Assembly: GCA_015655035.1 (NCBI GenBank)
Contig: JAATFS010000328.1
Span: 1 to 13,190 of the forward strand
Source: Lysobacterales bacterium
GTDB lineage: Bacteria > Pseudomonadota > Gammaproteobacteria > Xanthomonadales > Xanthomonadaceae
Length of the DNA stretch: 13,190 bases
Direction: 5' to 3'
In this document: in pieces, positions 1-9,555 of the stretch
Numbering within the stretch: position 1 is the first letter of the stretch
Layout of the letters: each line of letters opens with the position of its first letter
The notes under the pieces: generated by a model
The model's database searches: none
What the model was told of the DNA's origin: nothing
The model's input: the letters and a program-made list of their open reading frames with translations, nothing else
Position numbers and translations under genes: made by a program

Positions 1-895
1 CGGCGCGCCAGCGATCGGCATTGCCGCCGCCTGGGGCGTGGTGCTGGCCGCGCGCGAGATCGACGCCGCTGACGGTGCCGAGGCATTGCCCAAGCTGGAA
101 CCGGCGCTGCTCCGGCTCAATGCGGCACGTCCGACCGCCGTGAACCTGGCCTGGGCACTGGCCCGCATGCGCCGCACCCTGGCGGCGGCCGGTGTCGACT
201 GGCGCGAGCGGATCCAGTCTGAGGCAAAGGCGATCGCCGACGAAGATCTGGCCGCCAACCGCCACATGGGCGCACTGGGTGCCGGCTTGATCGCGCCGGG
301 CAGTGGCGTGTTGACGCATTGCAACACCGGCTCGCTGGCGACTGCGGGTTTCGGTACGGCGCTGGGGGTGATCCGTGCAGGCATGGCGCAGCAGCGCATT
401 ACGCGGGTGTTCGCCGACGAAACCCGGCCGTGGCTGCAAGGGGCGCGCCTGACCGTCTGGGAGCTGCAGCAGGATGGTATCGACGCGACCTTGATCGCCG
501 ATTCAGCCGCGTCCCACCTGATGAAATCCGGCGCGGTGCAATGGGTGATCGTCGGCGCTGATCGGATCTGCGCCAACGGCGATACCGCCAACAAGATCGG
601 TACCTATCAGCTGGCGATCGCCGCGCGCCACCATGGGGTCAGGTTCATGGTGGTGGCGCCGTCGTCGACGGTGGACATGGATACCGTCGATGGCGATCAG
701 ATCGAGATCGAGCAGCGCGATCCGGGCGAGCTGTTCGGCATTGGCGGCGTACGTACCGTGGCCGAGGGCATTGCCGCGTGGAACCCGGTGTTCGATGTGA
801 CGCCGGCCGCGCTGATCGATGCCATCGTCACCGAGCGAGGCGTCATCGAGCATCCCGATGCGGCCGCCATGCGGGCCGCGTTCGCCGCTGGCTGA
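1..895 (+). CDS. mtnA: Methylthioribose-1-phosphate isomerase, 3' part (start lies before the window)
   Basis: Isomerises 5-methylthioribose-1-phosphate to 5-methylthioribulose-1-phosphate in the cytoplasmic methionine salvage pathway. It belongs to the eIF-2B alpha/beta/delta-like fold. The reading frame is open from base 2 and begins GAPAIGIAAAWGVVLAA, the conserved N-terminal motif of the family, so the gene starts upstream; the GTG codons at 38-43 are internal. The catalytic cysteine lies in LTHCNTGSLAT (Cys codon 320-322) and the catalytic aspartate in VGADRICANGDTANKIGTY (Asp codon 560-562), with ETRPWLQGARLT between them. The frame ends in TGA at 893-895. About 298 codons are present, so only a few dozen N-terminal residues are missing relative to the roughly 350 aa family. 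It lies 321 bp upstream of gyrA on the same strand, an order I also recall in Pseudomonas. Identity is very secure. Confidence 0.97.
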   Translation, partial: GAPAIGIAAAWGVVLAAREIDAADGAEALPKLEPALLRLNAARPTAVNLAWALARMRRTLAAAGVDWRERIQSEAKAIADEDLAANRHMGALGAGLIAPGSGVLTHCNTGSLATAGFGTALGVIRAGMAQQRITRVFADETRPWLQGARLTVWELQQDGIDATLIADSAASHLMKSGAVQWVIVGADRICANGDTANKIGTYQLAIAARHHGVRFMVVAPSSTVDMDTVDGDQIEIEQRDPGELFGIGGVRTVAEGIAAWNPVFDVTPAALIDAIVTERGVIEHPDAAAMRAAFAAG

Positions 896-900
896 CGCCG

Positions 901-928
901 ACGCCCGCAGCGTGCACGTTGCGGGCGT
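901..928 (+). terminator. 28 bp near-palindrome after mtnA, possible terminator without T-tract
   Basis: ACGCCCGCA (901-909) pairs perfectly with TGCGGGCGT (920-928). The intervening bases contain a second inverted repeat, CGTGCACG (911-918), so the stem is nearly continuous. It begins 5 bases after the mtnA stop codon. No run of T follows, so it may be a weak terminator, a 3' mRNA-protecting hairpin or a protein-binding palindrome. Confidence 0.45.
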
Positions 929-1103
929 CCTGGTGCGTCGTGCACAGCGTCGCTGCACCTGGACGGCGCTGAGGTGACCAGGGTGTTCGCGACTGCAGCC
1001 AGCGCTTTGCGGCCGTCTTCCGGACCGGCCGCTCCCGACTCCCCCGATCCTGCCTTAAGTGCTTGTTTCTGGCTGGCAAAAGGGCGCATGGGATGCCCCT
1101 TCG

Positions 1104-1112
1104 TGATAGAAT
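1104..1112 (+). promoter_or_regulatory. Candidate extended -10 promoter of gyrA
   Basis: TGATAGAAT fits an extended -10 element (TGn followed by TAGAAT; 5 of 6 match to TATAAT). It is 105 bp upstream of the gyrA ATG and downstream of the mtnA stop. No convincing -35 hexamer lies at 16-18 bp spacing, as expected for an extended -10 type. A bulged inverted repeat (AAGGG and GCAT pairing with ATGC and CCCTT, about 1080-1102) sits just upstream and could be an operator or chance. The GC-rich sequence after the -10 (CCGGGG) resembles the discriminators of supercoiling-sensitive promoters, but that is inference. Confidence 0.42.
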
Positions 1113-1145
1113 CCGGGGCTTGAATCGATCGGCGGGTTCGTGGCT

Positions 1146-1180
1146 CGGTTGCCTTCCAGGGGATGCATCCCTGGGCACCG
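1146..1180 (+). promoter_or_regulatory. Stem-loop in the gyrA 5' leader
   Basis: CCAGGG (1156-1161) pairs with CCCTGG (1169-1174) around the loop GATGCAT. The stem continues outward after a small bulge, with CGGT and GC (1146-1152) pairing with GCACCG (1175-1180). The structure lies 37 bases before the gyrA ATG, inside the leader predicted from the candidate promoter. The ATG at 1163 in its loop is in frame with gyrA but is not the start, because the conserved GyrA N-terminus begins at 1217. Confidence 0.4.
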
Positions 1181-1216
1181 TCCCGGTACGCCGGCAAACC
1201 AGACTACGGAACCCGA

Positions 1217-3928
1217 ATGGCAGAATCCGCCAAGGAAATCATCCAGGTCAACCTGGAAGACGAAATGCGCAAGAGCTACCTCGATTACGCGATGAGCGTG
1301 ATCGTGGGACGTGCGCTGCCGGACGCCCGCGACGGCCTCAAGCCCGTGCATCGCCGCGTCCTGTTCGCGATGAACGAGCTGGGCGCGCACAGCAACAAGG
1401 CCTATTTCAAGTCGGCGCGTATCGTCGGCGACGTGATCGGTAAGTACCACCCGCACGGCGATCAGTCGGTCTACGACACGCTGGTGCGCATGGCACAGCC
1501 GTTCTCGCTGCGCTACATGATGGTGGACGGCCAGGGCAACTTCGGTTCGGTCGATGGCGACTCCGCCGCCGCAATGCGTTACACCGAGTCGCGCATGTCG
1601 CGGCTGGCGCATGAAATGATGGCGGACATCGAAAAGGAAACCGTCGATTTCCAGCCCAACTACGACGAAAAGGAGCTGGAGCCGACGGTCATGCCGACCC
1701 GGTTCCCGAGCCTGCTGGTCAACGGTTCGGCCGGTATCGCGGTGGGCATGGCCACCAATATTCCGCCGCACAACCTGACCGAGTCGATCAATGCCTGCAT
1801 CGCGCTGATCGAGAACCCGGAGCTGGATGTCGACGCCCTGATGGAATACATCCCGGGCCCGGATTTCCCCACCGCTGGCATCATCAATGGCACCGCCGGC
1901 ATCATCGCCGGCTACCGCACCGGCCGCGGCCGTGTGCGTATCCGTGCCAAGGCCGGCGTGGAAGTGGCCGACAACGGCCGCGAGGCGATCGTCGTTACCG
2001 AGATCCCGTACCAGGTCAACAAGGCGCGGTTGATCGAGAAGATCGCCGAGCTGGTCAAGGAAAAGAAGCTCGAGGGCATCAGTGAGCTGCGCGATGAGTC
2101 CGACAAGGACGGCATGCGCATCTACATCGAGATCAAGCGCGGCGAATCGGCCGAGGTCGTGCTGAACAACCTGTATCAGCAGACCCAGATGGAGTCGGTG
2201 TTCGGCATCAACATGGTGGCGCTGGTCGATGGCCGTCCGCAGTTGATGAACCTCAAGCAGATGCTGGAGGCGTTCATCCGCCACCGCCGCGAGGTGGTCA
2301 CCCGTCGCACCATCTTCGAATTGCGCAAGGCGCGCGCACGTGCGCACGTGCTGGAAGGCCTGACCGTCGCGCTCGCCAACATCGACGAGATGATCGAGCT
2401 GATCAAGACGTCGTCCAACCCGCAGGAAGCGCGCGAGCGCATGCTGGCCAAGACCTGGCAGCCCGGTCTGGTGGGCGCGCTGCTCGGCGCAGCCGGTGCC
2501 GAGGCGTCCAAGCCGGAAGACCTGCCGGTCGGGGTCGGCCTGGTCGATGGCTGGTACCAGCTGACCGAAGTGCAGGCCAACCAGATCCTGGAGATGCGCC
2601 TGCATCGCCTGACCGGACTGGAGCAGGAAAAGCTCACCGAGGAATACAAGCTGTTGCTGGAGGCCATCGCCGGGCTGATCCGCATTCTGGAGAACCCGGA
2701 CGTGCTGCTCCAGGTGATCCGCGAAGAGCTGGTCAACGTGCGCGAGGAGTTCGGCGACGAGCGCCGCACCGAGATCCGCCACAGCGAGGAAGATCTGGAC
2801 ATCCTCGACCTGATCGCGCCGGAGGATGTGGTGGTGACGCTGTCGCATGCTGGTTACGCGAAGCGCCAGCCGGTGAGTGCCTATCGTGCGCAGCGTCGCG
2901 GTGGCCGTGGCCGCTCGGCGGCGTCGACCAAGGAAGAGGATTTCATCGATCAGCTGTGGCTGGTCAATACCCACGACACACTGCTGACTTTCACCAGTAG
3001 CGGCAAGGTGTTCTGGCTGCCGGTGCATCAGTTGCCGGAGGCTGGCCCCAATGCCCGTGGTCGCCCGATCATCAACTGGATTCCGCTGGAAGCCGGCGAG
3101 CGTGTGCAGGCGGTACTGCCGGTGCGCGAGTATGCCGAAGGCCGCTACGTGTTCTTCGCCACCCGCAACGGCACGGTCAAGAAGACCCCGCTGAGCGAGT
3201 TCGCGTTCCGCCTGGCGCGCGGCAAGATCGCGATCAACCTGGACGACGGCGATGCGCTGGTCGATGTCGCGCTGACCGATGGCGAGCGCGATGTGTTGCT
3301 GTTCGCTTCCAACGGCAAGACGGTCCGTTTTGGCGAGGACAAGGTGCGTTCGATGGGACGTACCGCCACCGGCGTGCGTGGCATCAAGCTGGCCAAGGGT
3401 GAAGAGGTGGTGAGCCTGATCGTTGCCGAGTCGGCGGGCGGTAGCGACGAGGAGAACGACGAGGACGCGGTCGAAGAGACCGTGCTCGAGAACGGCGGCG
3501 AGCCCGAGGCGATCGAGGCCGGCAGCGACGCAGCCGGTATCGGCTACATCCTGACCGCGACCGAGAATGGCTTCGGCAAGCGCACTCCGCTGAGCGAATA
3601 CCCGCGCAAGGGTCGGGGTACGCAGGGCGTGATCGGCATCCAGACCACCGAGCGCAACGGCAAGCTGGTTGCCGCCGTGTTGCTGGGCGGCGAGGACGAG
3701 GTGTTGTTGATCTCCGATGGTGGCACGCTGGTGCGTACGCGCGGTTCGGAGATCTCTCGGGTCGGCCGAAATACCCAGGGCGTGACCTTGATCCGGCTGT
3801 CCAAGGGCGAGAAATTGCAGGCAGTGGAACGCCTGGACGGCTCGCTCGATGATGGCGAGGAGGGGGTGGATGTCGAGGATGCTCCCGCCGCCACGGTCAC
3901 CGACACGCCGGCTGCTCCCGACGCCTGA
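1217..3928 (+). CDS. gyrA: DNA gyrase subunit A
   Basis: Breakage-reunion subunit of DNA gyrase (A2B2 with GyrB), which introduces negative supercoils using ATP; fluoroquinolone target. The protein is 903 aa. The start at 1217 gives MAESAKEIIQVNLEDEM, matching the family N-terminus; the frame stays open to an ATG at 1163 whose 18 extra codons have no family support. Only a weak ACGGA precedes the chosen start. Catalytic Tyr122 lies in AMRYTESRM, exactly at E. coli numbering. The quinolone-determining region reads KYHPHGDQSVYDT, so position 83 is Gln where E. coli has Ser, while Asp87 is kept. The GyrA box QRRGGRG is at residues 559-565, followed by the beta-pinwheel DNA-wrapping domain. An acidic segment of about 36 residues (738-773) interrupts this domain between blades and is absent from E. 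coli GyrA. The C-terminal tail is acidic, then Ala/Pro/Thr-rich. A strong terminator follows, so gyrA is not co-transcribed with the next gene. Confidence 0.98.
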   Translation: MAESAKEIIQVNLEDEMRKSYLDYAMSVIVGRALPDARDGLKPVHRRVLFAMNELGAHSNKAYFKSARIVGDVIGKYHPHGDQSVYDTLVRMAQPFSLRYMMVDGQGNFGSVDGDSAAAMRYTESRMSRLAHEMMADIEKETVDFQPNYDEKELEPTVMPTRFPSLLVNGSAGIAVGMATNIPPHNLTESINACIALIENPELDVDALMEYIPGPDFPTAGIINGTAGIIAGYRTGRGRVRIRAKAGVEVADNGREAIVVTEIPYQVNKARLIEKIAELVKEKKLEGISELRDESDKDGMRIYIEIKRGESAEVVLNNLYQQTQMESVFGINMVALVDGRPQLMNLKQMLEAFIRHRREVVTRRTIFELRKARARAHVLEGLTVALANIDEMIELIKTSSNPQEARERMLAKTWQPGLVGALLGAAGAEASKPEDLPVGVGLVDGWYQLTEVQANQILEMRLHRLTGLEQEKLTEEYKLLLEAIAGLIRILENPDVLLQVIREELVNVREEFGDERRTEIRHSEEDLDILDLIAPEDVVVTLSHAGYAKRQPVSAYRAQRRGGRGRSAASTKEEDFIDQLWLVNTHDTLLTFTSSGKVFWLPVHQLPEAGPNARGRPIINWIPLEAGERVQAVLPVREYAEGRYVFFATRNGTVKKTPLSEFAFRLARGKIAINLDDGDALVDVALTDGERDVLLFASNGKTVRFGEDKVRSMGRTATGVRGIKLAKGEEVVSLIVAESAGGSDEENDEDAVEETVLENGGEPEAIEAGSDAAGIGYILTATENGFGKRTPLSEYPRKGRGTQGVIGIQTTERNGKLVAAVLLGGEDEVLLISDGGTLVRTRGSEISRVGRNTQGVTLIRLSKGEKLQAVERLDGSLDDGEEGVDVEDAPAATVTDTPAAPDA

Positions 3929-3951
3929 GTGCTGCATCGCTGCAAGTATCG

Positions 3952-3986
3952 AAAAAGAACGCCGGCCCACGCCGGCGTTCTTTTTT
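3952..3986 (+). terminator. Intrinsic terminator of gyrA
   Basis: A perfect stem of about 15 bp (AAAAAGAACGCCGGC at 3952-3966 pairing with GCCGGCGTTCTTTTT at 3971-3985) with a CCAC loop and a terminal run of T (3980-3986). It starts 23 bases after the gyrA stop. With A on the 5' side and T on the 3' side it is bidirectional in form, but no gene converges from the other side. Confidence 0.95.
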
Positions 3987-4254
3987 AGCGTGCCGGCAGG
4001 GTGGTCGCGGCCTGTGGTTCCAGGGCCGCACTGCGGCAGGCAAGGGCGTGTGCGAATTTGCGCAAGCTCGACCGTCTTCGGCTGTCGGCGCGGCAATCTC
4101 CCGGATTGTTTGAGCTGCCGCGTGTGGGCGATTGGCACCGTGGCGGTGCATCGTTGCGCCGGATCCGACGACGGTTGCCGCGAATACAGGTGCAATCGCG
4201 GTGTGTGCTCGGGGTGCACCGGTTCGGGGCCCGGTAATGGTGCGTTGCTGCGAC
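3987..4254. other. Non-coding leader region upstream of the TonB receptor, upstream half
   Basis: No gene that I can support. Open frames crossing it are arginine-rich shadows without ribosome binding sites. Two small symmetries are visible: a bulged hairpin with GCGGCCTG (4007-4014) against CAGGGCCGC (4021-4029), and an 8 bp palindrome TTGCGCAA (4058-4065). Either could be a regulator site or chance in GC-rich DNA. No Fur-box-like AT-rich inverted repeat was seen. Confidence 0.4.
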
Positions 4255-4283
4255 TTGTATAGATGTTTTCGCTCACGTATATG
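4255..4283 (+). promoter_or_regulatory. Candidate sigma-70 promoter of the TonB receptor gene
   Basis: TTGTAT (4255-4260) and TATATG (4278-4283) are separated by 17 bp, matching the sigma-70 consensus at 3/6 and 4/6. This is one of the few AT-rich spots in the 400 bp gap. It would give a leader of about 95 bases before the ATG at 4387. Confidence 0.4.
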
Positions 4284-4376
4284 CAATGCGGCCAGGACGG
4301 GGGCGGGTCCCGGCGACGCAGGATGCGAGGCCATGTTCAGGCGGGAACACGTCGGCCAGCGTCACTTACATCAATC

Positions 4377-4380
4377 GGGA
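4377..4380 (+). promoter_or_regulatory. Ribosome binding site that decides the TonB receptor start
   Basis: GGGA ends 6 bases before ATG 4387. The alternative in-frame ATG at 4432 has no purine-rich sequence before it. The in-frame ATG at 4333 would put over 50 residues ahead of the signal-peptide cleavage site. Confidence 0.55.
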
Positions 4381-4386
4381 TTACCT

Positions 4387-6669
<2,283 letters not shown>

Positions 6670-6678
6670 TAACCAATC

Positions 6679-6705
6679 GCCGGGACGCCGCAGCGGCGCC
6701 CCGGC
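6679..6705 (+). promoter_or_regulatory. GC-rich hairpin between the receptor and M14 peptidase genes
   Basis: GCCGGGACGCCG (6679-6690) pairs with CGGCGCCCCGGC (6694-6705) with one A:C mismatch in 12 bp and a CAG loop. No T-run follows, so it is not a normal intrinsic terminator. Inside a 52 bp gap of a likely operon it could set receptor-to-peptidase ratio by partial attenuation or by protecting the upstream mRNA from 3' exonucleases. Confidence 0.55.
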
Positions 6706-6721
6706 TCAACCGGGAAAGTCG

Positions 6722-9367
6722 ATGCATCTCCAATCCCCGAAGCTGCGCGGCCTGCCACGGCCTGGCCGGCGTGTGTTTGCCCTGGTCCTGGCGGCGGCGC
6801 TTTTTGCAGGCGGCGCGCAGGCGGCAGTGCCGTCGCCGCAATCCGTACTGGGCCATGCGCCTGGCGACGATTACTACCTCGCCAACTACGAAGACTCGCT
6901 CAAGTACTTCCATGCCCTGGCCGATGCGGCACCGGCGCAGATGAAGATGTTCAAGGCCGGCACCACCACCCAGGGCCGCAGCTTCGAGTACGCGGTTATT
7001 TCCTCAGCGCAGAACGTGGCGCGGTTCGAGCATTGGAAGCAGGTGTCGCGCACGCTGGCCGACTCGCGCACGCTGACGCCAGCGCAGGCCAAGGAGTTGG
7101 CCGCCACCGGGAAGATCATCGTCCACATCGATGGCGGCATGCACGCCAGCGAGGTGTCCGACCATCAGTTGCCGATCGCGCTGGCCTACCACCTGCTGTC
7201 GCACCCGGACGATCCGGAAACCAAGGCCATTCTCGACAACGTGGTGCTGGTGTTGTGGCCCACGCTCAATCCGGATGGCCAGGACATGGTGGTCAAGTGG
7301 TATCGCGATCATGTCGATGCCAATGCCGGTCCGGCCAAGGCGGTCAAGGTTGGCGACAAGTGGAAGGTGCAAGGCCGCGACCCGGCCATGCCGTGGCTCT
7401 ACCAGGAGTATGTCGGCCACGACAACAACCGCGATGGCTACATGCTCAACATGATCGAGAGCCAGGCGATAAGCGCGGCGGAGCAGGCCATCAGCCCGGC
7501 GATCTGGTATTCGCAGCACCAGTCGGCGCCGTTCCCCGCGCGCATCTGGATGCCGCCGTTCGCCGATCCGATTTCGAGCAATATCAGCCCACGCGTGCGC
7601 CAGGGTACCAGCCAGATCGGCGTCAACATGATTTCGCGTTTCGCGCTGGAGGGTAAGCCCGGTGCGATCGCCGAGGCCCGCTTCGACAACTGGTACCCGG
7701 GGTTCATGGACTACACCCAGGTGTTCCGCCACACCATTTCCTACTTCACCGAGACCGCGCACGATTCGGCGACGCCACGGATCTATTCCACCGATGAGTT
7801 TCCGGAGGGCTTCAGGGATCTCAAGGCGCTGGTGATGTATCCCGATCCGTGGAAGGGCGGGTTGTGGCGGCTGAAGGATTCGGTCGATTACATGCTGACC
7901 GCGTCGCTGTCGACGTTGGAGACCGCAGTCAAGTATCGCGACCAGATCCTATTCAACCGCTACATGGCCGCACGTGAAACCATCGCGCGCTTCAGCCAGG
8001 GCGGTGATCCGTATGCCTGGGTGATCCCGGCCGGGCAGGGCGACGCGCCGTCGGCTGCGTTGCTGGCGCAAAAGATGATCGCGCAGGGGATCGAGGTGTC
8101 GCAGGCAAAGGTGCCGGTGACTCTGGGCGGCAAGACCTATTCGGCCGGCTCCTGGGTGATCCCGATGAACCAGCCGTTCGCCGGCCTGGTGCAGGAGCTG
8201 TTCGAGCGGCAGAAATACCCGGATGCGGTGCTGACCGGCAAGGGCGGCAATGCCGCCGAGCTGCCGTACGACACCACCGGCTGGACCCTGCCATTGCAGT
8301 TCGGGGTGGCCGCCGATGCGATTACCACGGCGTTGCCGGCGGAACTGTCGGCAGCGTTGCAGCCGGTGGCCAAGGCCGTCACTTCGGGTGGCGTCAGCGG
8401 CGACGGCGAGGCCTTTGCGCTGAGCCGCCAGGTCAATGCCAGCTTTGCGGCGGTCAACCTGGCACTGGCGCAAGGCGCCAGGCTCGGCATCGCTCAGCGC
8501 CCGGTGAAGACCGTCAATGGCGACGAAGCCGACGCATTCGTATTGACCGGGATCTCGCGTGCGGCGATGCAAAAGATCGCTACGGAACTGGGCGTGGACG
8601 TGGTGGCCCAGGCCGCGCCGCAGGCCGGCGCAATGCGCTTGGCGCGGGTGGGGCTGTACCGCCAGTGGGGCGCCAACATGGACGAAGGCTGGACCCGTTG
8701 GCTGCTGGAGCAGTACCGCTACGCGCCGCATAGCGTCTACAACAAGGACGTGCAGGCAGGGGGGCTCAAGCGCAAGTACGACGTGCTGATCCTGCCGGAC
8801 ATGGGCGGTCGCGGACGCAGCGCCGAGGAGTCGCTGATGGACGGCTTGCCCGCCGACGAGCAGCCGGCTGCCTATGCCGGTGGCATCGGCGAAAAGGGCG
8901 CGGCCGCGATCAAGCAGTTCGTCGCCGACGGCGGCACGCTGGTGGTGTTCAACAAGTCCTCCGACGTGGTGATAAAACTGCTGGATTTGCCGGTGCGCAA
9001 CGTGCTGGCAGGGCTGAAACCCGAGCAGTTCTTCTGCTCCGGTGCCTTGCTGCGACTGCAACGCGGGCAGGGTGATGCGACGCGTGGGTTGCCGGCCGAG
9101 CCGACCGGCATGTTCGAAAATGGCCCGGCGTTCGCCACCGGCGAAGGCTTCAAGGGGCAGGTGCTGGCCCGTTACCCGGCGAGCGAGAACCCGCTGCTGT
9201 CGGGCATGTTGCTGCATCCGGAGGCGATCCAGGGGCAGGCGGCTGCGCTCGAGGTGGAGCATGGCAAGGGCAGGGTCTACCTGTACGGTTTCCGCCCGCA
9301 GTGGCGCGGGCAGACCCAGGGGACCTATAAGTTCCTGTTCAACAGCTTGTACGTGTCGGCGCACTGA
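6722..9367 (+). CDS. Secreted M14-family zinc carboxypeptidase with C-terminal GATase-like domain
   Basis: Predicted metallopeptidase removing C-terminal residues from peptides, probably in the periplasm; 881 aa. The signal peptide has a twin-arginine-like but ordinary Sec appearance (core about 18-30) with cleavage AQA/AV after residue 34. The peptidase domain spans about 45-400. The zinc-binding HxxE motif is HASE (His141, Glu144), the third ligand is most likely His266 in YSQHQS, and the candidate general base is Glu344 in SYFTET. NPDG (183-186) and DNNRDGY (234-240) match M14 substrate-site motifs. From about residue 640, VGLYRQWGANMDEGW and then KYDVLILPD and ADGGTLVVFN resemble the class I glutamine-amidotransferase/DJ-1-like fold found at the C-terminus of many large bacterial M14 proteins; its role is unknown. 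GGGAAAG (6712-6718) precedes the start by 3 bases. It lies downstream of the TonB receptor and ends at a strong terminator, so the two form a likely operon. Exact peptide specificity is unknown. Confidence 0.9.
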   Translation: MHLQSPKLRGLPRPGRRVFALVLAAALFAGGAQAAVPSPQSVLGHAPGDDYYLANYEDSLKYFHALADAAPAQMKMFKAGTTTQGRSFEYAVISSAQNVARFEHWKQVSRTLADSRTLTPAQAKELAATGKIIVHIDGGMHASEVSDHQLPIALAYHLLSHPDDPETKAILDNVVLVLWPTLNPDGQDMVVKWYRDHVDANAGPAKAVKVGDKWKVQGRDPAMPWLYQEYVGHDNNRDGYMLNMIESQAISAAEQAISPAIWYSQHQSAPFPARIWMPPFADPISSNISPRVRQGTSQIGVNMISRFALEGKPGAIAEARFDNWYPGFMDYTQVFRHTISYFTETAHDSATPRIYSTDEFPEGFRDLKALVMYPDPWKGGLWRLKDSVDYMLTASLSTLETAVKYRDQILFNRYMAARETIARFSQGGDPYAWVIPAGQGDAPSAALLAQKMIAQGIEVSQAKVPVTLGGKTYSAGSWVIPMNQPFAGLVQELFERQKYPDAVLTGKGGNAAELPYDTTGWTLPLQFGVAADAITTALPAELSAALQPVAKAVTSGGVSGDGEAFALSRQVNASFAAVNLALAQGARLGIAQRPVKTVNGDEADAFVLTGISRAAMQKIATELGVDVVAQAAPQAGAMRLARVGLYRQWGANMDEGWTRWLLEQYRYAPHSVYNKDVQAGGLKRKYDVLILPDMGGRGRSAEESLMDGLPADEQPAAYAGGIGEKGAAAIKQFVADGGTLVVFNKSSDVVIKLLDLPVRNVLAGLKPEQFFCSGALLRLQRGQGDATRGLPAEPTGMFENGPAFATGEGFKGQVLARYPASENPLLSGMLLHPEAIQGQAAALEVEHGKGRVYLYGFRPQWRGQTQGTYKFLFNSLYVSAH

Positions 9368-9387
9368 TCGCGTCCGGCGCGACCCGG

Positions 9388-9427
9388 ACGGGAGCGGCAT
9401 CGCAGGATGCCGCTCCCGTTTTCGTTT
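9388..9427 (+). terminator. Intrinsic terminator after the M14 peptidase gene
   Basis: A perfect 14 bp stem, ACGGGAGCGGCATC (9388-9401) pairing with GATGCCGCTCCCGT (9406-9419), loop GCAG, followed by TTTTCGTTT. It begins 20 bases after the stop codon and separates the receptor-M14 unit from the S9 peptidase gene. Confidence 0.92.
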
Positions 9428-9486
9428 GGAACGCCTGCGCGGAACCGCAGGTCTTACCAATGGCCCAGGGCGGACGCCCACACCAG

Positions 9487-9495
9487 TGCTAGAGT
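9487..9495 (+). promoter_or_regulatory. Candidate extended -10 promoter of the S9 peptidase gene
   Basis: TGCTAGAGT fits TGn plus a -10-like TAGAGT, 61 bp before the ATG and downstream of the preceding terminator. It resembles the TGATAGAAT element before gyrA. No clear -35 hexamer is at the expected spacing. Confidence 0.35.
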
Positions 9496-9542
9496 CCGGC
9501 GTTGCCGGTGGCCGCGCCACCGCATTGACCACCCATTGTTCA

Positions 9543-9549
9543 AAGGGGA
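9543..9549 (+). promoter_or_regulatory. Strong ribosome binding site of the S9 peptidase gene
   Basis: AAGGGGA ends 6 bases before ATG 9556. It is the best Shine-Dalgarno match in the window and supports this start. Confidence 0.7.
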
Positions 9550-9555
9550 CGCACG

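Noticed and set aside
1163..1216. Upstream ATG start for gyrA adding 18 residues
   Set aside because: The extra residues have no counterpart in the family, and the ATG is in the loop of a predicted hairpin. Starting at 1217 places the catalytic Tyr at exactly 122.
1055..4276. 1073-codon open frame on the minus strand across all of gyrA
   Set aside because: It lies opposite an unmistakable gyrA. Its translation is rich in His, Arg, Gln and Leu without any recognisable domain, as expected for the complement of GC-rich codons.
4132..4386. Upstream in-frame starts for the TonB receptor (ATG 4132 and ATG 4333)
   Set aside because: They would put 54-122 residues before the signal-peptide cleavage site. 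The ATG at 4387 has a suitable ribosome binding site and the shorter export signal.
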